This document shows, in pieces, positions 35,287-43,033 of a DNA stretch of 47,513 nt (position 1 is the stretch's first letter; each line of letters begins with the position of its first letter). The stretch comes from an uncultured Prevotellaceae bacterium. Its GTDB lineage: Bacteria > Bacteroidota > Bacteroidia > Bacteroidales > Bacteroidaceae. The translations under genes were made by a program, and so were the position numbers. The stretch covers positions 1-47,513 of the forward strand of contig CACXUV010000006.1 of assembly GCA_902770845.1 (NCBI GenBank). The letters are read 5' to 3'. The notes under the pieces are model-generated. The model searched no databases. It was not told the origin of the DNA and saw nothing but the letters and a program-made list of their open reading frames with translations.

Positions 35287-37575
35287 TCATCTCACCAGCA
35301 CCTTCACGCTTGCAGCCTCGCGCCCGTTGATGCCCTGCATCACGTAGTAGCCGGGGGCCATGTTGGCCGGAACATTGAAGTCGCCGTCGCGCATGAAACT
35401 CTGTGCATAGACCACCTGTCCCGTCATGCTGCACAGCCTCACCTGCACTTGCAGTTGCGAGGCGGCAGTGAAGTGCAGCCCCACCCTCTGTCCTCGGTTC
35501 AGCACGGTGCGTTCGGGCTCGATGGCGAAGCGGGCCGACTGGGCCACCTCGGTTGTCTCGATGCCACTGTTGATGAAGTCGTTGTCGCGTATGGTGTTGC
35601 GATATTCATACCACTTCAGCTGTGCCTTGGCCGGGCGATAGATGTTGTCGTCCATGCGCAGGCGGTAGTCGAAGTGCTGTTTCCGGGTCTCTTCTCCTTT
35701 ATATATATAATCGGTGTTGCACACCACGGCAATCACCACGTTGTTGGCCGGCTTGCCTTGCAGCTGCATCACCACGTCGCCCTCGCCCTCAACGGGCTGC
35801 GAGTAGAACAGGCGTCCCTGCTTGGTGCGATAGCACAGCATGCACACCATGTTCTTGCCCAGTGGCTTGAAGTGCAGGCTGATGATGTCGCCAATGTTGC
35901 CGCTCACGTGCAGCGGCACCTGATTGGCACCACTCCAGCCGGGTGTGGTGCGCCATTCCGGTCGCCACCAGCGCGCGCTGTCCACCTCGTCGCAGGCATA
36001 CATGTTGGCATAGGGTGTGGCTTTCCATGGTTCCACTTTCTTCCAGTAAGGGCTCCACTCCTGCTCAATGTTCACAAGCCAGTTGTCGTTGATGAGCTTT
36101 CGACAGGCATTGCTCCACTGTCCCACGTCAATCATGGCCTGGCGGGCGCGGTACTCCATGATCAGGTGGCGCATCTGTTTCTCTCCCAGCGAGTCGGCCA
36201 TGCCCTCCAGCACGCGGCCCTTGCAGTAGCGCCATATCCAGGCAATGCTTCCACGGCCCATGATTTCGCTCAGGAAGTGGGGGAACAGTTCGCCATATTG
36301 CACGCCGCCCAGCAGGTTGCGCCAGGTGCAAATCTGGCCGCTGCCGCCATACATGTTGACGCCTTCGGCCGACGGGCCGCCAAACGAGTCGTCGAGCAGC
36401 CAGCCGCTGTAGCACTCAATCGGCATGAACGGTGCAATCATGTTGCCTGCACTCAGGAATCCCATGCTCTCAGGCGTCTTGCCGCTCTTGGCCAGTTCGG
36501 CCTCGCCTTGCAGCCATGTGTTGCCGCCCTCATGGAACCAGGCGCTCTGCTTGCAGCCTTCCAGGTCGGCAAAGGTGGCGTGTATGCCTTCGTGCACGCA
36601 GGCGTTCTGCTGGCCGATGGCGTCGCCATAGGTGCAGTTGGGGTCGAAGCTCGAGATGGGGTAGTAGCTCAGCAGCACCATGGGCCACGACTCTCCGCGA
36701 TAGCTTGTGGCACTTTGCCAGCCGCCCAGTGCGGTGTTGGGTTCGTTGTCGGTGCCCACGCCGCTGCCATAGCCATACACCTGGCTGTAGTAGCCATTGC
36801 GTGCGCGCTTGTCGGGTGGCCAGCCAAACACGTTTCGGAAGTAGGCAAAGTCTTCGTCCATCTTCTTCACCAGCAGCACCAGCGATGTGTCGGTAATGGC
36901 TTTGTTGGCATTGGGGCCCACGGCCACGCTCCACCACTCGCCGTGGCGCTCGCGTGCCACATTCATGTTCTCGGGCAGTCGCCCCTTGGTGGGAGCTTGC
37001 AGCTGTGGGTATTCCCAGCGGAAGTCGTAGTTCAGGGTGGGGCTATAGGCAGGCCATTTGTAGCTCACCGACGGATCGGCATAGCCCATGACTTGCAGTT
37101 CGCGCAGTCCGCATGCCTTCTCGCTCTTCATGTAGACGCGCACCTTGGTCGATGCCAGTTCCACGGGCGTTGCCGACAGTCGCTTGTCGTCGGCCTGTGC
37201 CAGCGTGGCTCCCTGCTGCCATTCCTCGCCGTCCCACCAGGCCACGTAGGCATCGGTGGGCAACAAAATGTTGTTGGCCTCGTCGAGGGCCCAATACGCG
37301 CGTACCTCTTTGTATACATTCTGCTGTGCCCACTCCAGTTCCACATATTCATACTGGCCCAGCCGCTCGTCGCTGCTGTAGCTGCTCCAGTATTTCGCAC
37401 TGAGCGGATAGCGGTTGTCGTTGATCAAACTTACGGGATTTCGTGCCGACTCAACCGATGCCGACACCTGTGCGGCTGTGAACGACAGATTCTGCACGTC
37501 GAGTGCTGCGGCTGGCAGAATGTTTGCCAGCAGAAGAATGCAAATGGCCGCACTGTGTAGTTTCGTTTTGTTCAT
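35287..37575 (-). CDS. Secreted HExxH protein with galactose-binding-like domain and T9SS sorting tail
   Basis: A 762-residue protein with the signal peptide MNKTKLHSAAICILLLANILPAAA. Residues about 40-165 look like an F5/8 type C (galactose-binding-like) beta-sandwich (PVSLINDNRYPLSAKYWSSY, CGLRELQVMGYAD). The central domain holds HEGIHATF at H328-E329-H332 and WFHEGGNTWLQ with E349, a gluzincin-like arrangement similar to the DUF6055 proteins nearby. The last about 85 residues resemble a type A T9SS sorting domain (MTGQVVYAQSF, APGYYVMQGINGREA, VKVLVR), implying secretion through T9SS and surface anchoring. It is the first gene of the long operon, behind the promoter at 37665-37696. It is probably a surface metallopeptidase, but the activity is unproven. 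Confidence 0.72.
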   Translation of the reverse strand: MNKTKLHSAAICILLLANILPAAALDVQNLSFTAAQVSASVESARNPVSLINDNRYPLSAKYWSSYSSDERLGQYEYVELEWAQQNVYKEVRAYWALDEANNILLPTDAYVAWWDGEEWQQGATLAQADDKRLSATPVELASTKVRVYMKSEKACGLRELQVMGYADPSVSYKWPAYSPTLNYDFRWEYPQLQAPTKGRLPENMNVARERHGEWWSVAVGPNANKAITDTSLVLLVKKMDEDFAYFRNVFGWPPDKRARNGYYSQVYGYGSGVGTDNEPNTALGGWQSATSYRGESWPMVLLSYYPISSFDPNCTYGDAIGQQNACVHEGIHATFADLEGCKQSAWFHEGGNTWLQGEAELAKSGKTPESMGFLSAGNMIAPFMPIECYSGWLLDDSFGGPSAEGVNMYGGSGQICTWRNLLGGVQYGELFPHFLSEIMGRGSIAWIWRYCKGRVLEGMADSLGEKQMRHLIMEYRARQAMIDVGQWSNACRKLINDNWLVNIEQEWSPYWKKVEPWKATPYANMYACDEVDSARWWRPEWRTTPGWSGANQVPLHVSGNIGDIISLHFKPLGKNMVCMLCYRTKQGRLFYSQPVEGEGDVVMQLQGKPANNVVIAVVCNTDYIYKGEETRKQHFDYRLRMDDNIYRPAKAQLKWYEYRNTIRDNDFINSGIETTEVAQSARFAIEPERTVLNRGQRVGLHFTAASQLQVQVRLCSMTGQVVYAQSFMRDGDFNVPANMAPGYYVMQGINGREAASVKVLVR

Positions 37576-37664
37576 ACGATGAGGCGTATTCTTTTTTTTA
37601 GGGGTTGTAGGTTATTGATGTGCAACCAGGCTTCAGGGCCTGTGTCTTGTTTTAGATTTCGTAG

Positions 37665-37696
37665 CAAAGTTACGATATTTTTTGCATTGCAACAAA
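37665..37696 (-). promoter_or_regulatory. Promoter of the 20-kb SusCD-fasciclin operon
   Basis: On the minus strand TTTG (37693-37696), a 20-nt spacer and TAACTTTG (37665-37672) match the Bacteroidota -33/-7 consensus. It lies about 90 nt upstream of the first gene of the operon (start 37575). Confidence 0.72.
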
Positions 37697-37805
37697 AGAT
37701 AGTAAAGAAATTTTGTCGTTTTCCGAAAATGTTTTTCGCAGGCTGAAAAAAGCGTCCATATTCTTGAAAATATCGTCTATTCACCTTTATTTAATAGATT
37801 TTTCT

Positions 37806-37837
37806 TTTGCATCATTCAGCATAATTGCTTATCTTTG
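37806..37837 (+). promoter_or_regulatory. Promoter of the DUF4859 repeat protein gene
   Basis: TTTG (37806-37809), a 20-nt spacer and TATCTTTG (37830-37837) match the Bacteroidota consensus. The predicted transcript starts near 37844, giving a leader of about 60 nt before the ATG at 37906. Confidence 0.75.
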
Positions 37838-37905
37838 CCACATGTTGAAACGAAACTAAAAACAAATAAAACAATTTTATTAATCACTTAAATTCATTAC
37901 ATGGT

Positions 37906-40329
37906 ATGAAAACTACTCATTTAAGAAATCTGCTGTTAGCAGTAGTTTGCCTCTTTGCAGGCGTTTCTGCTCATGCCCAGTTCCAGGGCAGTGCTGAGCA
38001 GTATCCCACTGCCGACTGGTCGGCTGCTCCCATTGAGTTCAGTCTTTCCGAGGTGGCTTCGGCACTGAGCACCGACGCAGCCACGCTGGGTGCTGCCATC
38101 AGCGAGTATGTTCAGGCCGAAACGCCTGCCACGATTCTCTTCTCGGCCAATGGCACGCAGTGGGCTGCCGAGCTCGAAGCTGCCAACCACGGTTTCTGGA
38201 TGGCAGCCGATGGCACTCCCGTTGGCTATGGCGATGCTTCTGTGTGGTATTGCAGCCCCGAGGTCGACGAAGCCTTTACTACGCTCACGTTCAATGTGGG
38301 ACAGATGCCCAACGTGATGCAGGTTGGCGACAAGGGCCAGACCACCATCGCCTTGAAGTTCAACGACAAGGAGGTGTCTTTTGCCTTGACGCTCAGCGTT
38401 ATTGCAAAGCCTGTCTATGAGATTCCTGCCCCCACGGTCATTGAAAAAGACCTGACCATCGTGGGCGAACAGGAGAAAGTGGTAGAGCAGTACCCCCGTG
38501 GCGGTTATGACAGCGATGCCATTGGCATCAATCTGGCCGAAGCGCTGACGGCGCTGGGCATTACCGACAAAGCCATGGTGGCCGAGGCTCTTGAAAACTT
38601 GCTCTTTGCATCTGTTTACAATGCCGGTGCTATCGAAGAAGGTGGCGGCATGAAGAAAGACTCGCTGAGCAATGCTCCAACAGCAGGAGGCATTGGCTGG
38701 TGGCTGCGCCCTGTGCAGAATGCAGAAGGTGTGGAAACGGGCGAGTGCTCAGCTTTTAACTGGGGTGATGCCGATCGTTTCTTTGTCGAGGCATTTGCCT
38801 TTAACGCCGAAACCGATACGCTCACTTGCAACCTTGGCCAGTATCCCGGCACTTGCAAGGACAACGAGCAGTACTTCACCTATATTTATTTAATCTATGG
38901 CGATAAGGCTTATCGCATCAAGTACACCCTGAAGATCATGGAGAAAGAGCAGGGCAGTGGTTTGAGCGACTACACGAAAGTGGGCGAAGAGAGTGTTACC
39001 GTGACTCAGGAGCCCCTTTCCTCATGGGGATCCGTAGCCGTGCGTCCCGATCTCGATGCCATTGCAGCTGCATTGGAGTGTGAGGTGTCGGCACTGGGCC
39101 TGGTGGCTCTTGACGACAAGGACAATTTTGGTGCAAGCACTGCCAACAACGGTGGTTGGTGGCTCAGTCAGGCTGGCATGGTGGTGGCTTATCCCGGCGA
39201 CTTCTATATTGAGCCCGCCACTGCCAACGACTACTCCGTGCTGAACGTAGGTCAGATGATTAACAAGTTTGCTGTTGGCGATGAAATGAGTGCCAGCCTC
39301 TACTTTATCAATGGAACGAAATACTATCAGTACAATGTTACGCTGCAGATTGTTGCTCCCGAGTATGTAGACTTTGGCTTCGAGAGTGTCGAGACACGCA
39401 ACTTCTCCTTGCAGGCCATTCCTGCCAATGCTTATGAGATTGGCGACCTTGTGACCATTAACGCCGAGAGCCTCGAGGCTGCCATTGGCACCACGGCTCC
39501 CACGCTTTATGGCCTCAACATTGACTCTGTGGCAACGGCAAGGGGCATCTACAGCAATGCTTACAGCTGCGACCCGAAGCCTGGCTTCTGGCTGAACAAG
39601 GATGGCCGTGTGTCGGCTTGGGGCGATGCCAATCTGTTCGTGGGCATTTGCTGGGTAGACAACTCCACGCTGCGTTTCTTCCAGATTCCAAACAGCCCTG
39701 CTGTAGGCGATGTGTTCAAGACTCAGCTTTTCCTGGTAAACGAAGAGACCGAAAAGATGATTACGCTGAACATCACGCTGAACTTCGTTGAGTCTCTCGA
39801 GCAGAAGGAAGTGGTGGGTCAGGAGAACATTGCCCTGGCACTGTCGGACGAGGATGAGGTTCCTCTCGTAATTGACCTGACGAAGCCTGCCGAGGCCCTG
39901 GGCACAACCGTCGACGACCTGCTGAGCCCCAACAGCTACTATCTGCGTGGCTTGAAGAGCGACGGTGTGTATGGCGAGACCAAGAACTGTGAGAATGGCC
40001 TGAGCTTTGCTGCCGACGGTGGCTTCGACGACCATGGCAACATTTACTTCTATATTGAGAAGCAGGGCGATGTTGTGATGCTCAAGAGCTTCAGCAACGA
40101 TCCTGTGGCCGCCGACTACAGTGTTGACATTCAGTTCTGCTTCGAGAAGGACAACAAGCAGTATGTCTACTATGGCAAGCTGATGTCGGAGAGCCTCTAC
40201 GCAGGCATCGAACTAGTGGGTGCCGACGCCAAGAAGCAGGGCCGCATCTTCGACCTGAGCGGTCGCACGGTGAAGAACCCCGTTCGCGGACTCTACATTC
40301 AGGATGGTCGCAAGATGATTGTGAAGTAG
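37906..40329 (+). CDS. Secreted protein of five DUF4859-like repeats with sorting tail
   Basis: An 807-residue protein with the signal peptide MKTTHLRNLLLAVVCLFAGVSAHA. Five repeats of about 130-165 residues are visible, each centred on an aromatic-glycine motif: GFWMAADG (about 95), GWWLRP (263), GGWWLSQAG (415), GFWLNKDG (559) and LSFAADGG (698). Several are followed by a WGDA- or YGDA-like segment and then LxxNVGQ. I recognise this as DUF4859, a beta-sandwich found in Prevotella and Bacteroides surface proteins. The end (FDLSGRTVKNPVRGLYIQDG) resembles the short Prevotella version of a T9SS tail. No enzyme motif is present, so it is likely a surface binding or structural protein. It is transcribed alone, divergent from the long operon, and ends at a strong terminator. 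Confidence 0.75.
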   Translation: MKTTHLRNLLLAVVCLFAGVSAHAQFQGSAEQYPTADWSAAPIEFSLSEVASALSTDAATLGAAISEYVQAETPATILFSANGTQWAAELEAANHGFWMAADGTPVGYGDASVWYCSPEVDEAFTTLTFNVGQMPNVMQVGDKGQTTIALKFNDKEVSFALTLSVIAKPVYEIPAPTVIEKDLTIVGEQEKVVEQYPRGGYDSDAIGINLAEALTALGITDKAMVAEALENLLFASVYNAGAIEEGGGMKKDSLSNAPTAGGIGWWLRPVQNAEGVETGECSAFNWGDADRFFVEAFAFNAETDTLTCNLGQYPGTCKDNEQYFTYIYLIYGDKAYRIKYTLKIMEKEQGSGLSDYTKVGEESVTVTQEPLSSWGSVAVRPDLDAIAAALECEVSALGLVALDDKDNFGASTANNGGWWLSQAGMVVAYPGDFYIEPATANDYSVLNVGQMINKFAVGDEMSASLYFINGTKYYQYNVTLQIVAPEYVDFGFESVETRNFSLQAIPANAYEIGDLVTINAESLEAAIGTTAPTLYGLNIDSVATARGIYSNAYSCDPKPGFWLNKDGRVSAWGDANLFVGICWVDNSTLRFFQIPNSPAVGDVFKTQLFLVNEETEKMITLNITLNFVESLEQKEVVGQENIALALSDEDEVPLVIDLTKPAEALGTTVDDLLSPNSYYLRGLKSDGVYGETKNCENGLSFAADGGFDDHGNIYFYIEKQGDVVMLKSFSNDPVAADYSVDIQFCFEKDNKQYVYYGKLMSESLYAGIELVGADAKKQGRIFDLSGRTVKNPVRGLYIQDGRKMIVK

Positions 40330-40350
40330 TATTCTTCATTTCAAAATAGC

Positions 40351-40386
40351 AAAAAGCCCCTCGCCACAGTTGGCGAGGGGCTTTTT
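40351..40386. terminator. Strong bidirectional rho-independent terminator
   Basis: A perfect 16-bp stem (40351-40366 with 40371-40386) around a CAGT loop, GC-rich in the middle and with A and T runs at its base. It lies 21 nt after the stop of the DUF4859 repeat gene and could also stop transcripts arriving from 40838. Confidence 0.93.
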
Positions 40387-40498
40387 TGCGTGTTGTCACG
40401 TGTCTTGTAGGGGTAGGCCGAAAATTTGCGAGTTTTCGGCCCGTTTTGTAAGTCATTGATAATCAATGCTCTTCCGAAACGCCCGTTTCGCCGTGTCG

Positions 40499-40603
40499 CA
40501 ATGGGGCCCCCGTTGTGTTGCAACGGAGGCCCCATTGCAGTGCAACGGAATCCCTATTGAATGACAACGGGGCCCCCGTTGCCACATAACGGGGGCCCCG
40601 TTG
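40499..40603. repeat. Array B: five 17-bp palindromic units at 22-bp period
   Basis: Units start at 40499, 40521, 40543, 40565 and 40587, each 17 bp with exact 5-bp spacers (TGTTG, CAGTG, AATGA, CCACA). The best copies are CAACGGGGCCCCCGTTG (40565) and TAACGGGGGCCCCGTTG (40587). As in array A the third unit (CAACGGAATCCCTATTG) has lost its GC core, and the first two spacers nearly match those of array A. A partial unit CAACGGGGGCCTGATTA at 40653 lies exactly three periods after the fifth unit. Confidence 0.85.
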
Positions 40604-40837
40604 TTTGTTGGTCGGGAAACCATCGAGGCAGAAAAAATACAAAGCAGCCACGCAACGGGGGCCTGATTATCGATGGAATGGTCTGTTTGGGTCATGCAGG
40701 CAAGCCGTTTTGACCATGCTGTCATGCCATTTCCCTCGCAAAACGCTGTTCATGCCATTCTATTTTGCAAATTTTTTTTGTCCGCTTTATCGAAAAAACA
40801 GTGGCCCCGCAACCGCACAATACGTGCAGAAAAGACG

Positions 40838-42997
40838 CTATTTCCGGTTGAAAACCTTCTGACCGTCGATGATGTTGATGCCTGGCTGTGGGTGCGACAG
40901 CTGGCGTCCCTGCATGTCGAACACCTTGACAGGGCCGTTGGTGCGGGCCCAGGGCAGGGTGGTGATGCCCTGCGTGGTGGGATCGGCATAGTCGATGGAG
41001 CGCAGGATGGCGCTGGCCGTGGTGCCGCCCACGGTGATGTGGAAGGTGAATGTGGCTGTGGCCGTTTCGCGTGGGTTCTTCTTGTAGACCAATGCCTGTC
41101 GGATGGTGTAGCTGCTGCCTTCGGCACAGCGACCCGGATACTGGCCAATGGAGAACATGAGCGACTGCGGCAGGAACTCAGAGTAGACGGCACCGTTGGC
41201 ATGGCTGCTCACCTTGCCCGTGGCATCGAACCAGTGGCCATAGCCATTGGCCGTGCTGCCCGTTTGCTCCAGTGTGTTGTCGGTGTTCAGCGCATAGAGC
41301 ATCAGGTGGCCGTTGCCGGGTCCGCGAGCGTCCCATGCCTCCATCTTGGGCGCAAAGTTGTCGAGTCCCAGCTGGAAGGCCGTGCCCAGTGTGGCGGCAG
41401 CGCGGCCGTTGAGCGCGAAGGCCGTGCCCAGATAGCTTTGCGTCTGGCGCGGAATGTTAATGTCCACCACATAGGAGCAGTCGGCCGTCTTGCGGCCGTC
41501 AAGAGTGGGATTCACGTAGATGGTGGCATCGTCGCCAATGTCGGTGCCCTCCAGGCTGAAGCGGTAGGGCCACATGTCGTCGTTCTTGATGTTTTCGTCC
41601 CACTTGTGGGCAGTGTAGGTCTTCAGGGCGGGCGAAACGATGAGCCACAGGTTCTTCACGCCCTCGGGCACGTTGAAGGCATAGTCTTCGGTCACGCCGT
41701 TCTTCACGCCCGTGCAGTAGACGCTGTCTTCGGCAAAATAGCGGCGCGTGCCGTCCTGCATCAGGGCCACGTAGCCCATGCGGAAGCCGCGTGCGGCACG
41801 GCTGCCACCGTTGGTGTAGTGGCGGTCGGCAATCTTTTCGTACTGCGAGTCGCCGTTGAGATATTCGCCCGGGTCGTCGTCGAGCAGGGCTGCACCCACC
41901 GAGAGAGCTGTAAGGTGGGTGGTCACCTGAGTGCCGGCAGCAGGCACCTTGAGTGGAATGACGTTGAAGCCAGAGCCTTGCGGACAGCTGGCCAGGGCCA
42001 CCTGGTATTCGTTGTCGGGCGTGAGCACGCAGCGATAGGTGAAGTAGCCAATGTAGGGGTTGCGGTAGGGGGCACACACGTCAAGGTCCCATGTGGCCAT
42101 GCGGCAGGCATAGTCGAAGTAGAGTTTGAAAAGGTCGCGGTCGGAAAGTCCTTTCAGCTTCATGAGTGCCTGGTTGAAGTCGGTGGCGTTGCCGGCACTC
42201 TGTCCCGTCATGGGCGTGTTCCACACCTGTGCCACGGTGGTAATGTCGTTGTAGTATTGGCACAGGAAGTAGTGGAACCAGTAGCTCTGGTAGCGGTGCC
42301 ACTCGTGGCTGTAGGCATAGTTGTGGGAGTTGTGGAACACGCCGATGCTCTCGTCGTACATCAGGTTGGGGTAGGACTGGCATGCCTGCCACTGGGCCGT
42401 TTGCTCCCAGATGGCCTGGCCGTTGCCGCAAGCCAGGTGGAAGCCCGTGTTGTCGGTCTGCGAGTCGCGGTGGCCGCTGTGTTCAGCGTAGCACATGTAG
42501 TGGAACGAGTGGCCCACCTCGTGAGCCACGGCATGGCCCACAGGCTTGCAGGTGGAAGGATTGAGCCACAGGGCCGACACCATGTAGTCGTAGCCGCCGC
42601 CGTAGCAGGTCCAGGTGGTGGTGTGGTTCATGAGCACCATGACCTTGTATTTCGACAGGTTCGACTTCTGTGCATCGACAAAGCCCAGCTGGCGAATCTC
42701 CAGGTCGAAGAAGTCCTCACACTTCTTCAGCAGGTCGTCGATGTCGACGTAGTAGAAGTCGCTCTTCGAAAGTTCCTTGGGGTTCGTCTTGTAGTACTTG
42801 TCCCAGAAGATAATCACGTTGTCGCTCTCCACGGAGCGCGTCTTCGACCATGTGTACTTTCCGTCGGGGTCGTTTTCGGCATAGAGCAACGAGTCGCTTG
42901 GCCAGGGGTTGCGCCACTCGTTGGGAATGTACACCGTTTTCTGTGCCATGGCTCCCAAGGCCACCAGCAGCAGTGCTAAAGTAAGAAATCGTTTCAT
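40838..42997 (-). CDS. Secreted DUF6055-DUF4859 protein with HExxH motif and sorting tail
   Basis: A 719-residue protein with the signal peptide MKRFLTLALLLVALGAMAQ. The N-terminal DUF6055-type region (about 20-420) contains the zincin motif HEVGHSF at H159-E160-H163 and a likely third ligand E198 in IWEQTAQW. Residues about 540-680 form a DUF4859-like beta domain (FALNGRAAATLGTAFQLGLD, GYGHWFDATGKVSSHANGAV, FSIGQYPGRC). The last 30 residues (VFDMQGRQLSHPQPGINIIDG) are a Prevotella-type C-terminal sorting tail. It lies 36 nt after the CotH gene, likely in one operon. It is probably a surface metallopeptidase-like protein; catalysis is inferred from the motif alone. Its 3' side carries the same repeat element as the paralog at 17314. 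Confidence 0.77.
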   Translation of the reverse strand: MKRFLTLALLLVALGAMAQKTVYIPNEWRNPWPSDSLLYAENDPDGKYTWSKTRSVESDNVIIFWDKYYKTNPKELSKSDFYYVDIDDLLKKCEDFFDLEIRQLGFVDAQKSNLSKYKVMVLMNHTTTWTCYGGGYDYMVSALWLNPSTCKPVGHAVAHEVGHSFHYMCYAEHSGHRDSQTDNTGFHLACGNGQAIWEQTAQWQACQSYPNLMYDESIGVFHNSHNYAYSHEWHRYQSYWFHYFLCQYYNDITTVAQVWNTPMTGQSAGNATDFNQALMKLKGLSDRDLFKLYFDYACRMATWDLDVCAPYRNPYIGYFTYRCVLTPDNEYQVALASCPQGSGFNVIPLKVPAAGTQVTTHLTALSVGAALLDDDPGEYLNGDSQYEKIADRHYTNGGSRAARGFRMGYVALMQDGTRRYFAEDSVYCTGVKNGVTEDYAFNVPEGVKNLWLIVSPALKTYTAHKWDENIKNDDMWPYRFSLEGTDIGDDATIYVNPTLDGRKTADCSYVVDINIPRQTQSYLGTAFALNGRAAATLGTAFQLGLDNFAPKMEAWDARGPGNGHLMLYALNTDNTLEQTGSTANGYGHWFDATGKVSSHANGAVYSEFLPQSLMFSIGQYPGRCAEGSSYTIRQALVYKKNPRETATATFTFHITVGGTTASAILRSIDYADPTTQGITTLPWARTNGPVKVFDMQGRQLSHPQPGINIIDGQKVFNRK

Positions 42998-43033
42998 ATC
43001 ATTGTTTTTTTGTTCTGTTGTGATTCATCAGAC

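Larger units (their letters stand above)
37576..37905. other. Divergent promoter region
   Basis: No gene is supported in this AT-rich gap of 330 bases. It contains two well-formed, back-to-back Bacteroidota promoters (37665-37696 minus, 37806-37837 plus). The leader of the minus-strand operon, about 80 nt, contains a small inverted repeat CAGGC/GCCTG (37627-37631 and 37638-37642). The plus-strand leader is about 60 nt and A-rich, as is common for Bacteroidota translation starts. Confidence 0.75.
40330..40837. other. Intergenic region between converging genes, with terminator and repeat element
   Basis: No gene is supported in these 508 bases. It holds the bidirectional terminator at 40351-40386, palindrome array B (40499-40603) with an extra unit in the same 22-bp phase at 40653-40669, and an AT-rich block (40757-40795) matching 17265-17303. 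The open reading frames that cross it lack recognisable protein content. Confidence 0.8.

Noticed and set aside
17314-37575. The operon called a classical polysaccharide utilisation locus
   Set aside because: No glycoside hydrolase, polysaccharide lyase, sulfatase or carbohydrate esterase motif was found in any of its nine genes.
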